DNA from: CAZWCX01 sp964632945
GTDB taxonomy: Bacteria > Planctomycetota > MHYJ01 > WSZJ01 > CAZWCX01
Assembly (NCBI GenBank): GCA_964632945.1
Contig: CAZWCX010000001.1
Span: 106,106-170,105 of the forward strand
DNA length: 64,000 nucleotides
Reading direction: 5' to 3'
Both the position numbers and the translations under genes were made by a program. Numbering within the stretch: the first letter of the stretch is position 1; each line of letters starts with the position of its first letter. Positions 43,619-52,648 of this stretch are shown here, piece after piece. The notes under the pieces were generated by a model, which saw only the letters and a list, made by a program, of their open reading frames with translations, had not been told where the DNA came from and made no database searches.

Positions 43619-44431
43619 ATGCGCGACTCCCTTCCCATCCGGCGCCTCGGCACGTTCGTCCTCTGCCTGGCTTCGGTCCTGAGTGCGTGGACGTTCCTTC
43701 CCGGGCCGGCCCCGGCGGAGGACCTGCCCGAGCAGCTCCGGGAGGGAGATCGGATGGTGAAGGCGCTGCCCTCACCCGCCCAGGGGGAGGTTTCGCTCCT
43801 TCACTTCGAGATCCGGGACGGGGAGAAGGCCGTCGGCTGGTCGCGACTCTCGCTGCGCGCCCTCGCGAACCGGGGGGAGCCGGCCTGGGACTATCTTCAT
43901 GAACTCTCCCTGAGCATGCCGAGCGGGGCCGTGATCCGTGTCCATGCCCGGGCTGTGCTGCGCGCGGACTTTTCCGTGGTTGAGATTTCCCACGAGCGGA
44001 AGGGAGCGGGGGCGGACGGCACGCGCGTGGACATCATCGAATCGGCGCGCATGGAAGGCGGGCGATTGCACCTGCGCCGCGTCGACGACGGCGTGGAGGA
44101 AACCCGGGTGGCCTCCCCGCCGAACGGGATCGCCGTGACCGGCCTGGAGTTCCTGCTGCCCCGCATCGCGCGCTCCGCGGAGGCGCCCTTCGCCTTGCGC
44201 GAGCTCGATCCCGCCGACGGTTCCGTATCCCCGGTCGTGATCTCCGTCCTCCCGGGGCCGGATCGGACCACGCGGATCGACACGTCGCGCGACGGACAAA
44301 CGGTCGATGAGTATTACCTCCTGGACAGCGACGGCGCGCTGCTCGAGTTCGGCGATCCGGACACGGGGCTGGTCGAGCGTCGGTCGACCGCCGAGAAGGT
44401 GAAGCAACTGGAAGCGACCATCGGCCGCTGA
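43619..44431 (+). CDS. secreted hypothetical protein
   Basis: A 270-residue protein with a signal peptide (1-about 34, ending APAEDL) and no further membrane helix. The body is rich in beta-strand pattern (RADFSVVEISHERKGAGADG, MEGGRLHLRRVDDGVEETRV), like a secreted beta-sandwich or a lipoprotein-carrier-like fold. No cysteine for lipidation follows the signal. It has its own promoter and a good ribosome binding site. It is followed by the four-domain fusion gene after 90 bases. I do not recognise a family. Confidence 0.72.
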   Translation: MRDSLPIRRLGTFVLCLASVLSAWTFLPGPAPAEDLPEQLREGDRMVKALPSPAQGEVSLLHFEIRDGEKAVGWSRLSLRALANRGEPAWDYLHELSLSMPSGAVIRVHARAVLRADFSVVEISHERKGAGADGTRVDIIESARMEGGRLHLRRVDDGVEETRVASPPNGIAVTGLEFLLPRIARSAEAPFALRELDPADGSVSPVVISVLPGPDRTTRIDTSRDGQTVDEYYLLDSDGALLEFGDPDTGLVERRSTAEKVKQLEATIGR

Positions 44432-44521
44432 TCGACCCGACGCCGGGCGGGTCGACCGTGCCGCGCGCCTGCAGGCGGATCGCTTCGTCCGGCCGACGCC
44501 GAATCGCACGGGAAGGGAGAC

Positions 44522-46480
44522 ATGGCGGCAAGCCCCCTACGCGCCCTGATCACGGCGGGCGGCACCCGCGAGCCGATCGACGATGTTCGCGTGGTCACCA
44601 ACCTCTCCCGCGGACGGTTCGGCGCCGCCCTGGCCCACGCCCTCGCCGATCGCGGAGTCGAAGTCGTCGTCCTGGGAAGCGCGGAGCTGCTGCGCGATCC
44701 CCGCGCGCTGGATCCGCGCGTGCAGCGGGTCTCGTTCGCGACCTTCGCCGACCTTGCCCGCGAACTGGATCGGCTGGTGGTGGAACAGCCCCCCGATTTT
44801 CTCTTCATGGCCGCCGCCGTGTCGGACTACTCCCCGATTCCGTTCGACGGGAAGATCCCCTCCCGCGAGGACGAACTCGTGATTCGCTTGCGGCGGAACC
44901 CCAAGCTCCTCGCCACGCTCCGGGACAAGTGCGGAGTCGAGACATTTCTCGTCGGCTTCAAGCTCCTCTCCGGAGCGGCGGCCACCGAGCTGGCGGCCGC
45001 CGCTCACCGGCAAGTCCGCCAGGACCGGCTCAATCTGACCGTCGCCAACGACCTGGGGCGCCTGACGGAGTCCCTCCACCCCGTCCTCCTGGTCACCCCG
45101 GAAGGCGGGGCGATTCCGGTGGAGGGATCCCGGGACGAGGTCGCGGGCCGCATCGCGGAGTTCGCTCTCCGCCGCCACCAGGTGCGCAGGTTCCGCAGCG
45201 AACCCGCAGGCCCTCCCCCGTCCCCAGCGGCGCGCGACGAGGGATTTCACCGCGCCGCCGGATTGCTCGCGTTCGCCCAGGAGGCCAACCTCCTGCCGGC
45301 CCTGGATGGCAACGTCTCCGCCCGCGGATCCCGCGGACTCTGGACCACCCCCCGACAGGTCCCCAAGGCGACCCTGTCCGGCGACGATCTCCTCGCCGTC
45401 GAGGCCGACCTCCCTTCCGCACGACTCCGGTTCCACGGCGCGCGCAAGCCCTCCATCGACAGCGCCGTCCACGCCTGGCTCTACCGCCGTCTGCCGGGAA
45501 TCGACGCCCTGCTCCACTTCCACCGCGCGCTCGTACTCTCGGACGCCGAAACCACCTTCCCCTACCCGTGCGGTTCGGTGGAGGAGGCGGAAGAAATCCA
45601 CCGCGCCCTGGCCCTCGCCGCCCGGTCGGGGCGATGGAGCGGAGATGGATTCGCCGTCCACATGGCGGACCACGGCCATCTCCTCGGCTTTTCGGCCGCG
45701 CAATGCTCCACGCTCCAGGAAGCCTGGCGGTCCGCGTGCGCCCGCTGGACCGACCACATGCGGGAAATCGGCGGGCCGCCTCGGAAGGAGACCGTCCGCC
45801 TCTCGCCGGTCTTCCAGTCCACCCGCATCCTCGGGGTGTACGCGGAATGCGCCGGCGGGGCGCACGGCTCGCTCTTCCTCGCTCCGGATGCGCGCGGCAG
45901 CGGCGCCGGGGAACGCCTGCTCGAACTCCTCGAGCAGCGTGGCGACACCCTCGCCGTTCATGATTCCTGCGGCGTGCTCCCGTACTACGTGGAACGGGGG
46001 TGGCGCCCCACCGGGGTGGATGGACCGCTCACCCTTCTGCAGTCCCCGACCCGGCGCGACGACCTCCGCCTCGCCGTCTCCGTCTGCCTCCTGGATCCCC
46101 GCACGCGCCGGATCCTCCTCGGCCGACGCCGCACGGATCCCTGGAAGGACCACTGGACGTTTCCGGGCGGACACGTGGCCGCGGCCGAATCCCTGCTGGC
46201 CGCCGCCGCCCGCGAATTGGCCGAGGAGACCGGCCTGGAACTTCCCGACTCCGCCCCCGTCGCTGCCCGCACCGTCTATCTCGGAACCGGCGGCGGCACC
46301 GTGGGCTTCGCGGTCCACTGCTTCTGCTTCCACACCCTCGACCCCGCGGCACCGAAGTCCGGCGCAGAGCTCGAGTCGGTCTGGCTACCCCTCGAAGAGG
46401 CGCGCGCCCGCCGACCCCTGGCCCCGGGAACCCGCCGGGTCCTGCAGGCGCTTTCCTGGTCGGACCCCGCCCGATTCTGA
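44522..46480 (+). CDS. four-domain fusion: CoaB-like, class II aldolase-like, GNAT and Nudix
   Basis: A 652-residue protein. Residues 5-220 match phosphopantothenoylcysteine synthetase (CoaB): ITAGGTREPIDDVRVVTNLS, MAAAVSDYSP and VANDLGR; the decarboxylase half CoaC is absent. Residues about 240-395 match class II aldolase/MtnB-like enzymes: GNVSARG, the zinc pair in HFHR and the DHGHLLGF loop. Residues about 425-500 look like a GNAT acetyltransferase (DARGSGAGERLLELLEQRG, YYVERGWRP). Residues 512-650 are a Nudix hydrolase with the box G-HVAAA-E...RELAEETGL at about 550-572. The start follows GGGAG. CoaB acts in coenzyme A synthesis; the others suggest repair or salvage of sugar- or nucleotide-linked intermediates, but the combination has no role I know of. 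The frame is continuous, so the fusion is real in this assembly. Confidence 0.85.
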   Translation: MAASPLRALITAGGTREPIDDVRVVTNLSRGRFGAALAHALADRGVEVVVLGSAELLRDPRALDPRVQRVSFATFADLARELDRLVVEQPPDFLFMAAAVSDYSPIPFDGKIPSREDELVIRLRRNPKLLATLRDKCGVETFLVGFKLLSGAAATELAAAAHRQVRQDRLNLTVANDLGRLTESLHPVLLVTPEGGAIPVEGSRDEVAGRIAEFALRRHQVRRFRSEPAGPPPSPAARDEGFHRAAGLLAFAQEANLLPALDGNVSARGSRGLWTTPRQVPKATLSGDDLLAVEADLPSARLRFHGARKPSIDSAVHAWLYRRLPGIDALLHFHRALVLSDAETTFPYPCGSVEEAEEIHRALALAARSGRWSGDGFAVHMADHGHLLGFSAAQCSTLQEAWRSACARWTDHMREIGGPPRKETVRLSPVFQSTRILGVYAECAGGAHGSLFLAPDARGSGAGERLLELLEQRGDTLAVHDSCGVLPYYVERGWRPTGVDGPLTLLQSPTRRDDLRLAVSVCLLDPRTRRILLGRRRTDPWKDHWTFPGGHVAAAESLLAAAARELAEETGLELPDSAPVAARTVYLGTGGGTVGFAVHCFCFHTLDPAAPKSGAELESVWLPLEEARARRPLAPGTRRVLQALSWSDPARF

Positions 46481-46543
46481 CGGACCCGAGCGGTCCTCCG
46501 CTGCCAATCTGACAGCAAAATCCACCCGCCTGTGCTTTCCTCC

Positions 46544-46571
46544 TTGCGCGTATCCAACGATGCATTATACT
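46544..46571 (+). promoter_or_regulatory. promoter candidate of the Gld-like ABC operon
   Basis: TTGCGC and TATACT with a 16-base spacer in an A/T-richer spot of the 247-base intergenic region. It would give a leader of about 150 bases; the rest of 46481-46727 shows no gene. Confidence 0.4.
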
Positions 46572-46727
46572 CTTGTGGATCGTCGCGGGTTCCGGCATGC
46601 CGCTTGATGCAAACGCGAACCGGCGGAGCTCGTATCCTACGCGGGGACCATCCCCCCGGTCGACGCCGCCCCACCCAACCACGGGCCGCACGGCGGCGCG
46701 CCACACCACCCTGGTCTGGAGTTGCCC

Positions 46728-47861
46728 ATGATTCAGGCGGACAACCTCACGATGTTCTACGGGCCGGTCCAAGCCCTGAAGAGCGCTTCCTTTGCCGTGC
46801 GCCAGGGCGAAGTGGTCGGCCTGCTCGGGCCCAACGGCGCGGGCAAGTCGACCACGATGAAAATCCTCACGACCTACCTGCACCCGAGTTCGGGGAGCGC
46901 CAAGGTGTGCGGGATCGACATTTTGGAATCACCGCTGGAGGTTCGCCAACGGATCGGTTACCTGCCGGAAGTCCTGCCGCTCTACATGGACATGGAGGTA
47001 CGCGACTACCTCACGTTCGTCGGGCGCGCCCGTGGACTCGGCGGGGCGCGGCTTCGCGACCGGCTGGATTGGGTGGTCGAGCACTGCGACCTCCGCCCCA
47101 TGTATCGCAAGGTCGTGCGAGACCTCTCCAAGGGGTACAAGCAGCGCACGGGACTGGGGCAGGCGCTGATCCACGACCCGGAGGTGGTGATTCTGGACGA
47201 GCCGATGTCGGGCCTCGATCCCCACCAGATCATTGAGATCCGGCAGTTGGTGCGCAGCCTCGCCCGGTCGAAGACCGTGATCCTGTCCACGCACATCATG
47301 CAGGAAGCGGAGGAGATCGCCGATCGAATCATCATCATCAGCCGCGGACGGATCGTCGGCAACGGGACCGTGGCCGAGTTGCGGGAACAGGCCCGGCCGT
47401 CGGAACGGTCGAAGGTCGCCGTTTCCGCTCCCCGCGAGGAGGTCGAGCGGGCGCTCGGCGAAATGGCGGACATCCGCCGGGTCGAGTTTCTGGGCGCGGA
47501 AGACGGTTACTCGCGATTCCGTATGGAGGCCGAGCCCGGCCGTCGCCTGTGGCTTCGGCTGGGCGAGCTCGCGCTCGCCCGCGGCTGGAAGCTCGGCGAA
47601 CTGGGCCATGATCCGCTCTCCCTCGAGGAGATGTTCCTCGAACTGACGCGGCCGCAGACGGCCGGCGAGAGCGCGGCCGGCGGGCCGCCCCCCGCTTCGA
47701 TGACTCCCCCGACCGCGCAGGAAGCGGCCCCCGACAGCCCGTCCGGCGACGTTCCCGCGGCCGCCGGCGCGACCCCCGCTGCCGCGCCGACCGCCGCCCC
47801 GGACTCCCCCGTCCCCCCCGCCCCGGCCGCCGACAACGCGGAGAAAGGAGCCGCGCAGTGA
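46728..47861 (+). CDS. ABC transporter ATP-binding protein, GldA-like
   Basis: A 377-residue ATPase with Walker A GPNGAGKST, signature LSKGYKQRTG, Walker B VVILDEPMSGLD and switch His in LSTHIMQEAEE. The C-terminal part after about residue 235 contains the accessory domain seen in Nos/Gld-type ATPases and ends with a Pro/Ala-rich tail (about 315-377). It pairs with the fused permease that starts with a GTGA overlap. The best start is ATG 46728 after TGGAG; a TTG six bases upstream is less likely. In Bacteroidota GldA/F/G serve gliding and secretion; in other phyla the role of this system is open. Confidence 0.9.
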   Translation: MIQADNLTMFYGPVQALKSASFAVRQGEVVGLLGPNGAGKSTTMKILTTYLHPSSGSAKVCGIDILESPLEVRQRIGYLPEVLPLYMDMEVRDYLTFVGRARGLGGARLRDRLDWVVEHCDLRPMYRKVVRDLSKGYKQRTGLGQALIHDPEVVILDEPMSGLDPHQIIEIRQLVRSLARSKTVILSTHIMQEAEEIADRIIIISRGRIVGNGTVAELREQARPSERSKVAVSAPREEVERALGEMADIRRVEFLGAEDGYSRFRMEAEPGRRLWLRLGELALARGWKLGELGHDPLSLEEMFLELTRPQTAGESAAGGPPPASMTPPTAQEAAPDSPSGDVPAAAGATPAAAPTAAPDSPVPPAPAADNAEKGAAQ

Positions 47862-50377
47862 GAAACATCGCCGTCATCGTCCATCGCGAACTCAAGGCCT
47901 ACTACGAGTCGGCCATCGGCTACATGTTCCTGGTCGCCTTCCTCCTGCTCGGCAATTTCCTGTTCGTCCGCACCTTCTTCCAGAATCCCGTTGCCGAGAT
48001 GCGGGACTACTTCGTCACGCTCCCCTTCTTCCTCTGCATCCTCGTCCCCGCGTTCACCATGCGCAGCTGGGCCGAGGAACGAAAAGAAAACACCCTCGAG
48101 ATGCTCCTGACCTTTCCCATGAAGGTCAGCCAGCTCGTGCTCGGGAAGTACCTCGCCTGCATGCTCTTCTTCGTCCTGGCGCTCGCCTGCACCGGGACCA
48201 TGCCGCTGATGTTGTCGAGCCTGGCCCGGCCGGATTGGGGCCCCATCGTCTGCAGCTACGTGGGCACCGCCCTGCTCGGGTCGTTCTTCATCTCGCTGGG
48301 CCTCTTCTTCTCGAGCCTCAGCCGCGACCAGATTGTCGCCTTCCTGGTCAGCGCCATCGCGTGCTACTTCCTGTACCTGGCGGGACTCCCCTTCGTCTTC
48401 GTCTACATGGACGGCTGGTTCCCGGGGCTGGGCACGTTGATCTCGCAGATCATCGGTGTGGCCGATCACTATGAGTCGTTCGGCCGGGGCGTCCTCGAGC
48501 TGAGCGACGTCCTCTTCTTCGTCGGCTGGACCGCCGTGTTCCTGATCATGAACTGGATGTACCTCGAAGGCCGCAGCCGCCCGGCCAACCGCAGCACCTT
48601 CGCGATGGCCGCCGGCCTGCTGGTCGGAATCGGCTTCGCCGCAAACTGGGTGATCGCCGGGGAAAGCCTCGGACGCTTCGACCTGACCGAGGACCGGCTC
48701 TATACCGTCTCGGACGCCACCCGGCGCATCCTTTCGCAGCTCAAGGTGCCCGTCCAGCTGAAGATCTACATCACGCCCTCCGACAAGATGCCGACGGAAA
48801 TGAAGACGCTGGAGCGGGAGATCCTCGACAAGCTCGACGAAATGCGGATCGCCTCCGGGGGCAATCTCCAGTATGCGGCGATCCACATGGAGGCCGCCAA
48901 CGTCCTGGCGCAGGAGGACGATCCCCTCACCGCGCCGAAGAAGGAGGGAGACGCCTCCAAGGAAGAAGCGCTCGAGAAGCGGCTGCTCGACAAGGGCGTG
49001 CGTCCCTTCCCCGTGCGGGCGCTGCGCGAGGACCAGACCGTCACGCAGATGGTCTACAGTTCGATCGGCATCGCCTACAAGGACCAGCGGGAAGAGTACA
49101 TCCCCCAGGTGATGCCCCAGATGATGGACCAGCTGGAATACCTGCTGGTCAACACCATCTACAAACTCACCAAGGAAAAGCGCCCCCGCATCGCCATGGT
49201 GGCGCCGACCTACAGCATCGACATTCCGCCCCACATGGAGCGCATCTACCGCCAGTTGGGCCAGCCGATCCCGCGCTCCGAGGACCCCTACGAGGACCTG
49301 ATGCAGATCCTGCGCAGCGAAAAGTACGACGTGGCGCGCGTCGCCCTCACGCCGCAGGAGCCCATGCCCGAGGAGTACGACACCCTCCTGATCATCAACC
49401 CGAAGAAGTTCAACGACCGGCAGCGCTGGGAGCTGGCGCGGGCCCTCCGGGCCGGGAAGCCCACGATCCTGGCGATCCAGAACTACGTGTGGAACTACCG
49501 AATCGTCGGCGAGGGGTTCTCGGCCACGATGGAGGAGGCGGAGCCCGGTCTCGACGACCTGCTTCGGAAGTACGGACTGGACGTGGATCCCGAAATCCTG
49601 ATGGATCACAACCATGAGACCCTGACCATCAACGATCCCACCAACCGGATGGCGCGGCAGTTCGGGGGCATGCCGATCACGCTTCCGACCCATGTCGTGG
49701 TCATGCCGACGTCGATGAACCCGGATCATCCCATCACTGCGCGGGTTTCCGCGCTCTTCTACCTCTGGGGTTCGGCGATCGGCGTGAGCGAGACCGACCT
49801 CCGGGAGAAGGGACTCAAGTCGACGATCCTGCTGAGCAGCAGCGAGAAGGCCTGGCTCGCGCCGAAGTCGAATCGCTTGAGCGAACAGATGATTCGCGTC
49901 CCCGAGAAGCGGCTCCAGTCCTATCCGCTGGCCGCGCTGGTCGAAGGGACCTTCCCGGACGTCAACGCCGGAAAGGAGCGGCCCGCCTGGCCCGCGCCCG
50001 CGCCGCCCGGGCCGGGAGAACCCATGCCGCCGCCGACCCCGTCCGATCCTCCCGCCGCGGAACTCGAGGCCCGGCCCGGCAGGCTGCTCCTCATCGGCTG
50101 CGCGGAAATGTTCACCAAGAACTTCCTCGGCTATCCCGGCCACCTCGACTTCGTCCTGAACGCGATCGACTCCATGACCCTGGGCGAGGACATCGTGCAG
50201 GTGCGCGGAAAGAAGCGCGTGGACCGCTCCATGGACAAGCCCACGTCGGCGCAGAGCCGCTGGTGGTGGTTCGTCAACCTGGGGCTGATCAACATGATCG
50301 TCGCGGGAGTGGGAATCGGCGGTGCGTTCATGCGTCGCCGCATGCGCGAGTCGTACACGATGGCGCAGGGAGGTTAG
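47858..50377 (+). CDS. ABC permease fused to GldG-like auxiliary domain
   Basis: An 839-residue protein. Residues 1-about 230 form an ABC-2 permease of six helices (AYYESAIGYMFLVAFLLLG at the start, FTMRSWAEERKENTLEMLLT in the loop), as in GldF. A further helix near 240-262 precedes the GldG-like periplasmic part, which begins with RFDLTEDRLYTVSDATRRIL, the usual GldG entry, and ends with one more helix (about 805-822). In Bacteroidota GldF and GldG are separate genes; here they are one chain. It is coupled to the ATPase by a GTGA overlap, with GAAAGGAG as ribosome binding site. Substrate unknown. Confidence 0.9.
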   Translation: MRNIAVIVHRELKAYYESAIGYMFLVAFLLLGNFLFVRTFFQNPVAEMRDYFVTLPFFLCILVPAFTMRSWAEERKENTLEMLLTFPMKVSQLVLGKYLACMLFFVLALACTGTMPLMLSSLARPDWGPIVCSYVGTALLGSFFISLGLFFSSLSRDQIVAFLVSAIACYFLYLAGLPFVFVYMDGWFPGLGTLISQIIGVADHYESFGRGVLELSDVLFFVGWTAVFLIMNWMYLEGRSRPANRSTFAMAAGLLVGIGFAANWVIAGESLGRFDLTEDRLYTVSDATRRILSQLKVPVQLKIYITPSDKMPTEMKTLEREILDKLDEMRIASGGNLQYAAIHMEAANVLAQEDDPLTAPKKEGDASKEEALEKRLLDKGVRPFPVRALREDQTVTQMVYSSIGIAYKDQREEYIPQVMPQMMDQLEYLLVNTIYKLTKEKRPRIAMVAPTYSIDIPPHMERIYRQLGQPIPRSEDPYEDLMQILRSEKYDVARVALTPQEPMPEEYDTLLIINPKKFNDRQRWELARALRAGKPTILAIQNYVWNYRIVGEGFSATMEEAEPGLDDLLRKYGLDVDPEILMDHNHETLTINDPTNRMARQFGGMPITLPTHVVVMPTSMNPDHPITARVSALFYLWGSAIGVSETDLREKGLKSTILLSSSEKAWLAPKSNRLSEQMIRVPEKRLQSYPLAALVEGTFPDVNAGKERPAWPAPAPPGPGEPMPPPTPSDPPAAELEARPGRLLLIGCAEMFTKNFLGYPGHLDFVLNAIDSMTLGEDIVQVRGKKRVDRSMDKPTSAQSRWWWFVNLGLINMIVAGVGIGGAFMRRRMRESYTMAQGG

Positions 50378-50531
50378 TCCGCAGAATGACCGCGCCGGAG
50401 GGCCGGCGCCGGGCGGGGGCGTCATCCCCCGAGTACCGGACCGCGCTCGCCGCCGTCCGGGCCCGCCGACCCGCGGGGACGCGGCGCGGGATTCCGTGTT
50501 CCTGAAACCGCTCCAGGAGTGAGAGACCGCC

Positions 50532-52550
50532 ATGAAACCGGAAAAACTCCTTCCGATGGCCGGGATCCTCGCGGCCCTTCTCGTCGTGGGCTACGTGGTC
50601 AAGCGCAAGCCCGCGCGCCAGGACATCACGCAGCAGTTCCAGCTGGTGCGGTTGGTGCCGGCGGACCTCCGGGTCGCCGACATCGAGCGCGCGGAGTTCT
50701 ACCGCGGCGCCGACCCCAAGGCCGGGGTCGTCCTGCTGCGGCGCCGCGACGACAAAGGGGAGCCGGCGGGCTGGACCGTGGAGAGCCGCTTCGGCGCCCC
50801 CGGGGACGCGACCAAGATCGAGGAGTTCCTCGCCAAGATCCGGGACCGCGAAGGCGAGTTCCGCAGCGGCAAGGCGGAGGTCCTCGGGGACTTCCAGCTC
50901 CTGGACGATCAGGCCCTCCACATCGCCCTCTATCGCAAGGACCGCGCCGAGGCGGAATCCCACCTGCTGGTCGGCAAGGGCGAGAATTTCCGGGGGTGCT
51001 TCGTGCGCCGCAAGGGACAGAACGAAGTCTACAGCGTGGACGCGGACCTGCGCACCGACCTCGGCTTCTGGGGCGGGGAAGAAAAGCAGCAGCCCGAATC
51101 CGCCGAGTGGATCAGCAAGGTCGTGATCGACCTCGACCGGGAGAAGATCGCCCGGATCGAACTCGACTATCCCGACAAGAAGCTCGCGCTCGAAAAAAAG
51201 AAGGCGGAGACGCCGGCGCCCGTGGAGGAGGGAAAGGACGCGCCCCCGACCCCCGCCGCCGCCGCCACCTGGACCCTCGCCGCCGGCGGCCCGCGCACCG
51301 GAGCGGAGGGAGCCCTCGCGCCCCTGACCGAGCACGGCTACAACACCATCCTGAACGCCCTCGACAACCTGCGCGCGAGCGACATCGTCGACCCGTCGAA
51401 GAAGGCGGAGTACGGATTGGACTCCCCCGCCTACCGCTGCGCCGCGGTCATGGAGGACGGAAAACGACATGTTCTCCTGGCCGGCCGCCCGCTTCCCGGC
51501 GGCGAGGCCTATCTCCTCGTCGAGGGCACCGAGAAGCCCGTCTTCAAGATGGAGCGGTACTACTTCGACAACCTGTTCAAGCAGGGCGGCGAGCTCTTCC
51601 AACTTCCGGGACTGACGCTGAAGGAGGAGGAAGTCTCGCGCGTCGCGATCCGCCTGCCCGCAGGATCCCTCGCCTTCGAGCGGTCCGTCGGCGAGATGCC
51701 CAAGGGCTGGACCCTCGTCGATCCGGCCGGGGTGCCTCCCCTGCGCGTGCAGGCCGACAAGGTGGATGCCCTGCTCCAACGATTCGCTCGCAGCGCGCCG
51801 GCGGATTATGCGGATGACGCCGCCGTCGCCGGATTCGAGGCGCCCGCCGCGACCGTCGAACTGACCAACCGGGAGGGGAAGAGCTGGCTCATCCGCCTCG
51901 GCAAGGAATCGACGACCGTCGCCGGACGCTACGCGGAGATCGTCGAGTCCGCAAACCCGGCCGCCGGCAAGGCCGCTTCGCCCGGCGTGGTGGGGGCGAG
52001 CGACGTGGCCATCGCTCTGGCCCCGCTCGGAAACTACCTCGACCTGAAAGCGATGGCGCTCGAGGCCGGGCAGGTCTCCCGGATCGCGATCGTACGCGCG
52101 GAAAAGCCCTTCACCCTGCATCGCAAGGTGACCGACGGGCAGGCGGGCGGCCCCTGGATGCTCCAGACCCCCGAGGGGGACAAGGAAGCGGATGCCACGC
52201 GGGTGAACGCCCTGGTCAGCAACCTCGTCGCGCTCACCGGCTCCGACGTCCGGTTCGGGAACGATGCGGCGAGCCCACCCGCCCTGGCTCAGCCCGCCTT
52301 CACCCTGCGCGTGGAGACCGCGGCGGGCGCGTCGTCGGAACTCGCCTTCGGCCCGGCGGAGGAAGGCCGAATCCTCGCCCTCCCGGCGGGGCACTCGTAC
52401 GGCCTCCTCTTCCCTGCGGGCGTCGCGGCGGATCTCGCCCCCGATCCCGCCACGCTCCTCCCCGCCGCCGCGTCCCCGGAGAAGAAGCCCGAGGAGGCGC
52501 CGGCCCCCGGGCCCGGCGGAGACGGCGAGTCGACGTCCGGGAAGAAGTAG
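50532..52550 (+). CDS. DUF4340-like membrane-anchored protein of the Gld-like operon
   Basis: A 672-residue protein with one N-terminal membrane helix (about 7-23) and an extracytoplasmic part of repeated beta-rich modules: RVADIERAEFYRG, KIARIELDYPDKK, EVSRVAIRLPAGS and QVSRIAIVRAEKP mark at least four repeats of about 150 residues. Proteins with DUF4340 are regularly encoded next to GldG-like genes, which is the case here (154 bases after the permease stop). It probably forms an envelope subunit of the same system. A Pro/Ala/Glu-rich insertion near 225-250 and a low-complexity tail are present. Confidence 0.8.
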   Translation: MKPEKLLPMAGILAALLVVGYVVKRKPARQDITQQFQLVRLVPADLRVADIERAEFYRGADPKAGVVLLRRRDDKGEPAGWTVESRFGAPGDATKIEEFLAKIRDREGEFRSGKAEVLGDFQLLDDQALHIALYRKDRAEAESHLLVGKGENFRGCFVRRKGQNEVYSVDADLRTDLGFWGGEEKQQPESAEWISKVVIDLDREKIARIELDYPDKKLALEKKKAETPAPVEEGKDAPPTPAAAATWTLAAGGPRTGAEGALAPLTEHGYNTILNALDNLRASDIVDPSKKAEYGLDSPAYRCAAVMEDGKRHVLLAGRPLPGGEAYLLVEGTEKPVFKMERYYFDNLFKQGGELFQLPGLTLKEEEVSRVAIRLPAGSLAFERSVGEMPKGWTLVDPAGVPPLRVQADKVDALLQRFARSAPADYADDAAVAGFEAPAATVELTNREGKSWLIRLGKESTTVAGRYAEIVESANPAAGKAASPGVVGASDVAIALAPLGNYLDLKAMALEAGQVSRIAIVRAEKPFTLHRKVTDGQAGGPWMLQTPEGDKEADATRVNALVSNLVALTGSDVRFGNDAASPPALAQPAFTLRVETAAGASSELAFGPAEEGRILALPAGHSYGLLFPAGVAADLAPDPATLLPAAASPEKKPEEAPAPGPGGDGESTSGKK

Positions 52551-52648
52551 CGTCCGGACGGGATTCCTGATTAACTGACCGCTCGCGGCCGGAGCGCAGG
52601 CGCACGTGTGTCGCGCTCCGCGGGTCGTACGAACGGAGCGGTCCCGGC

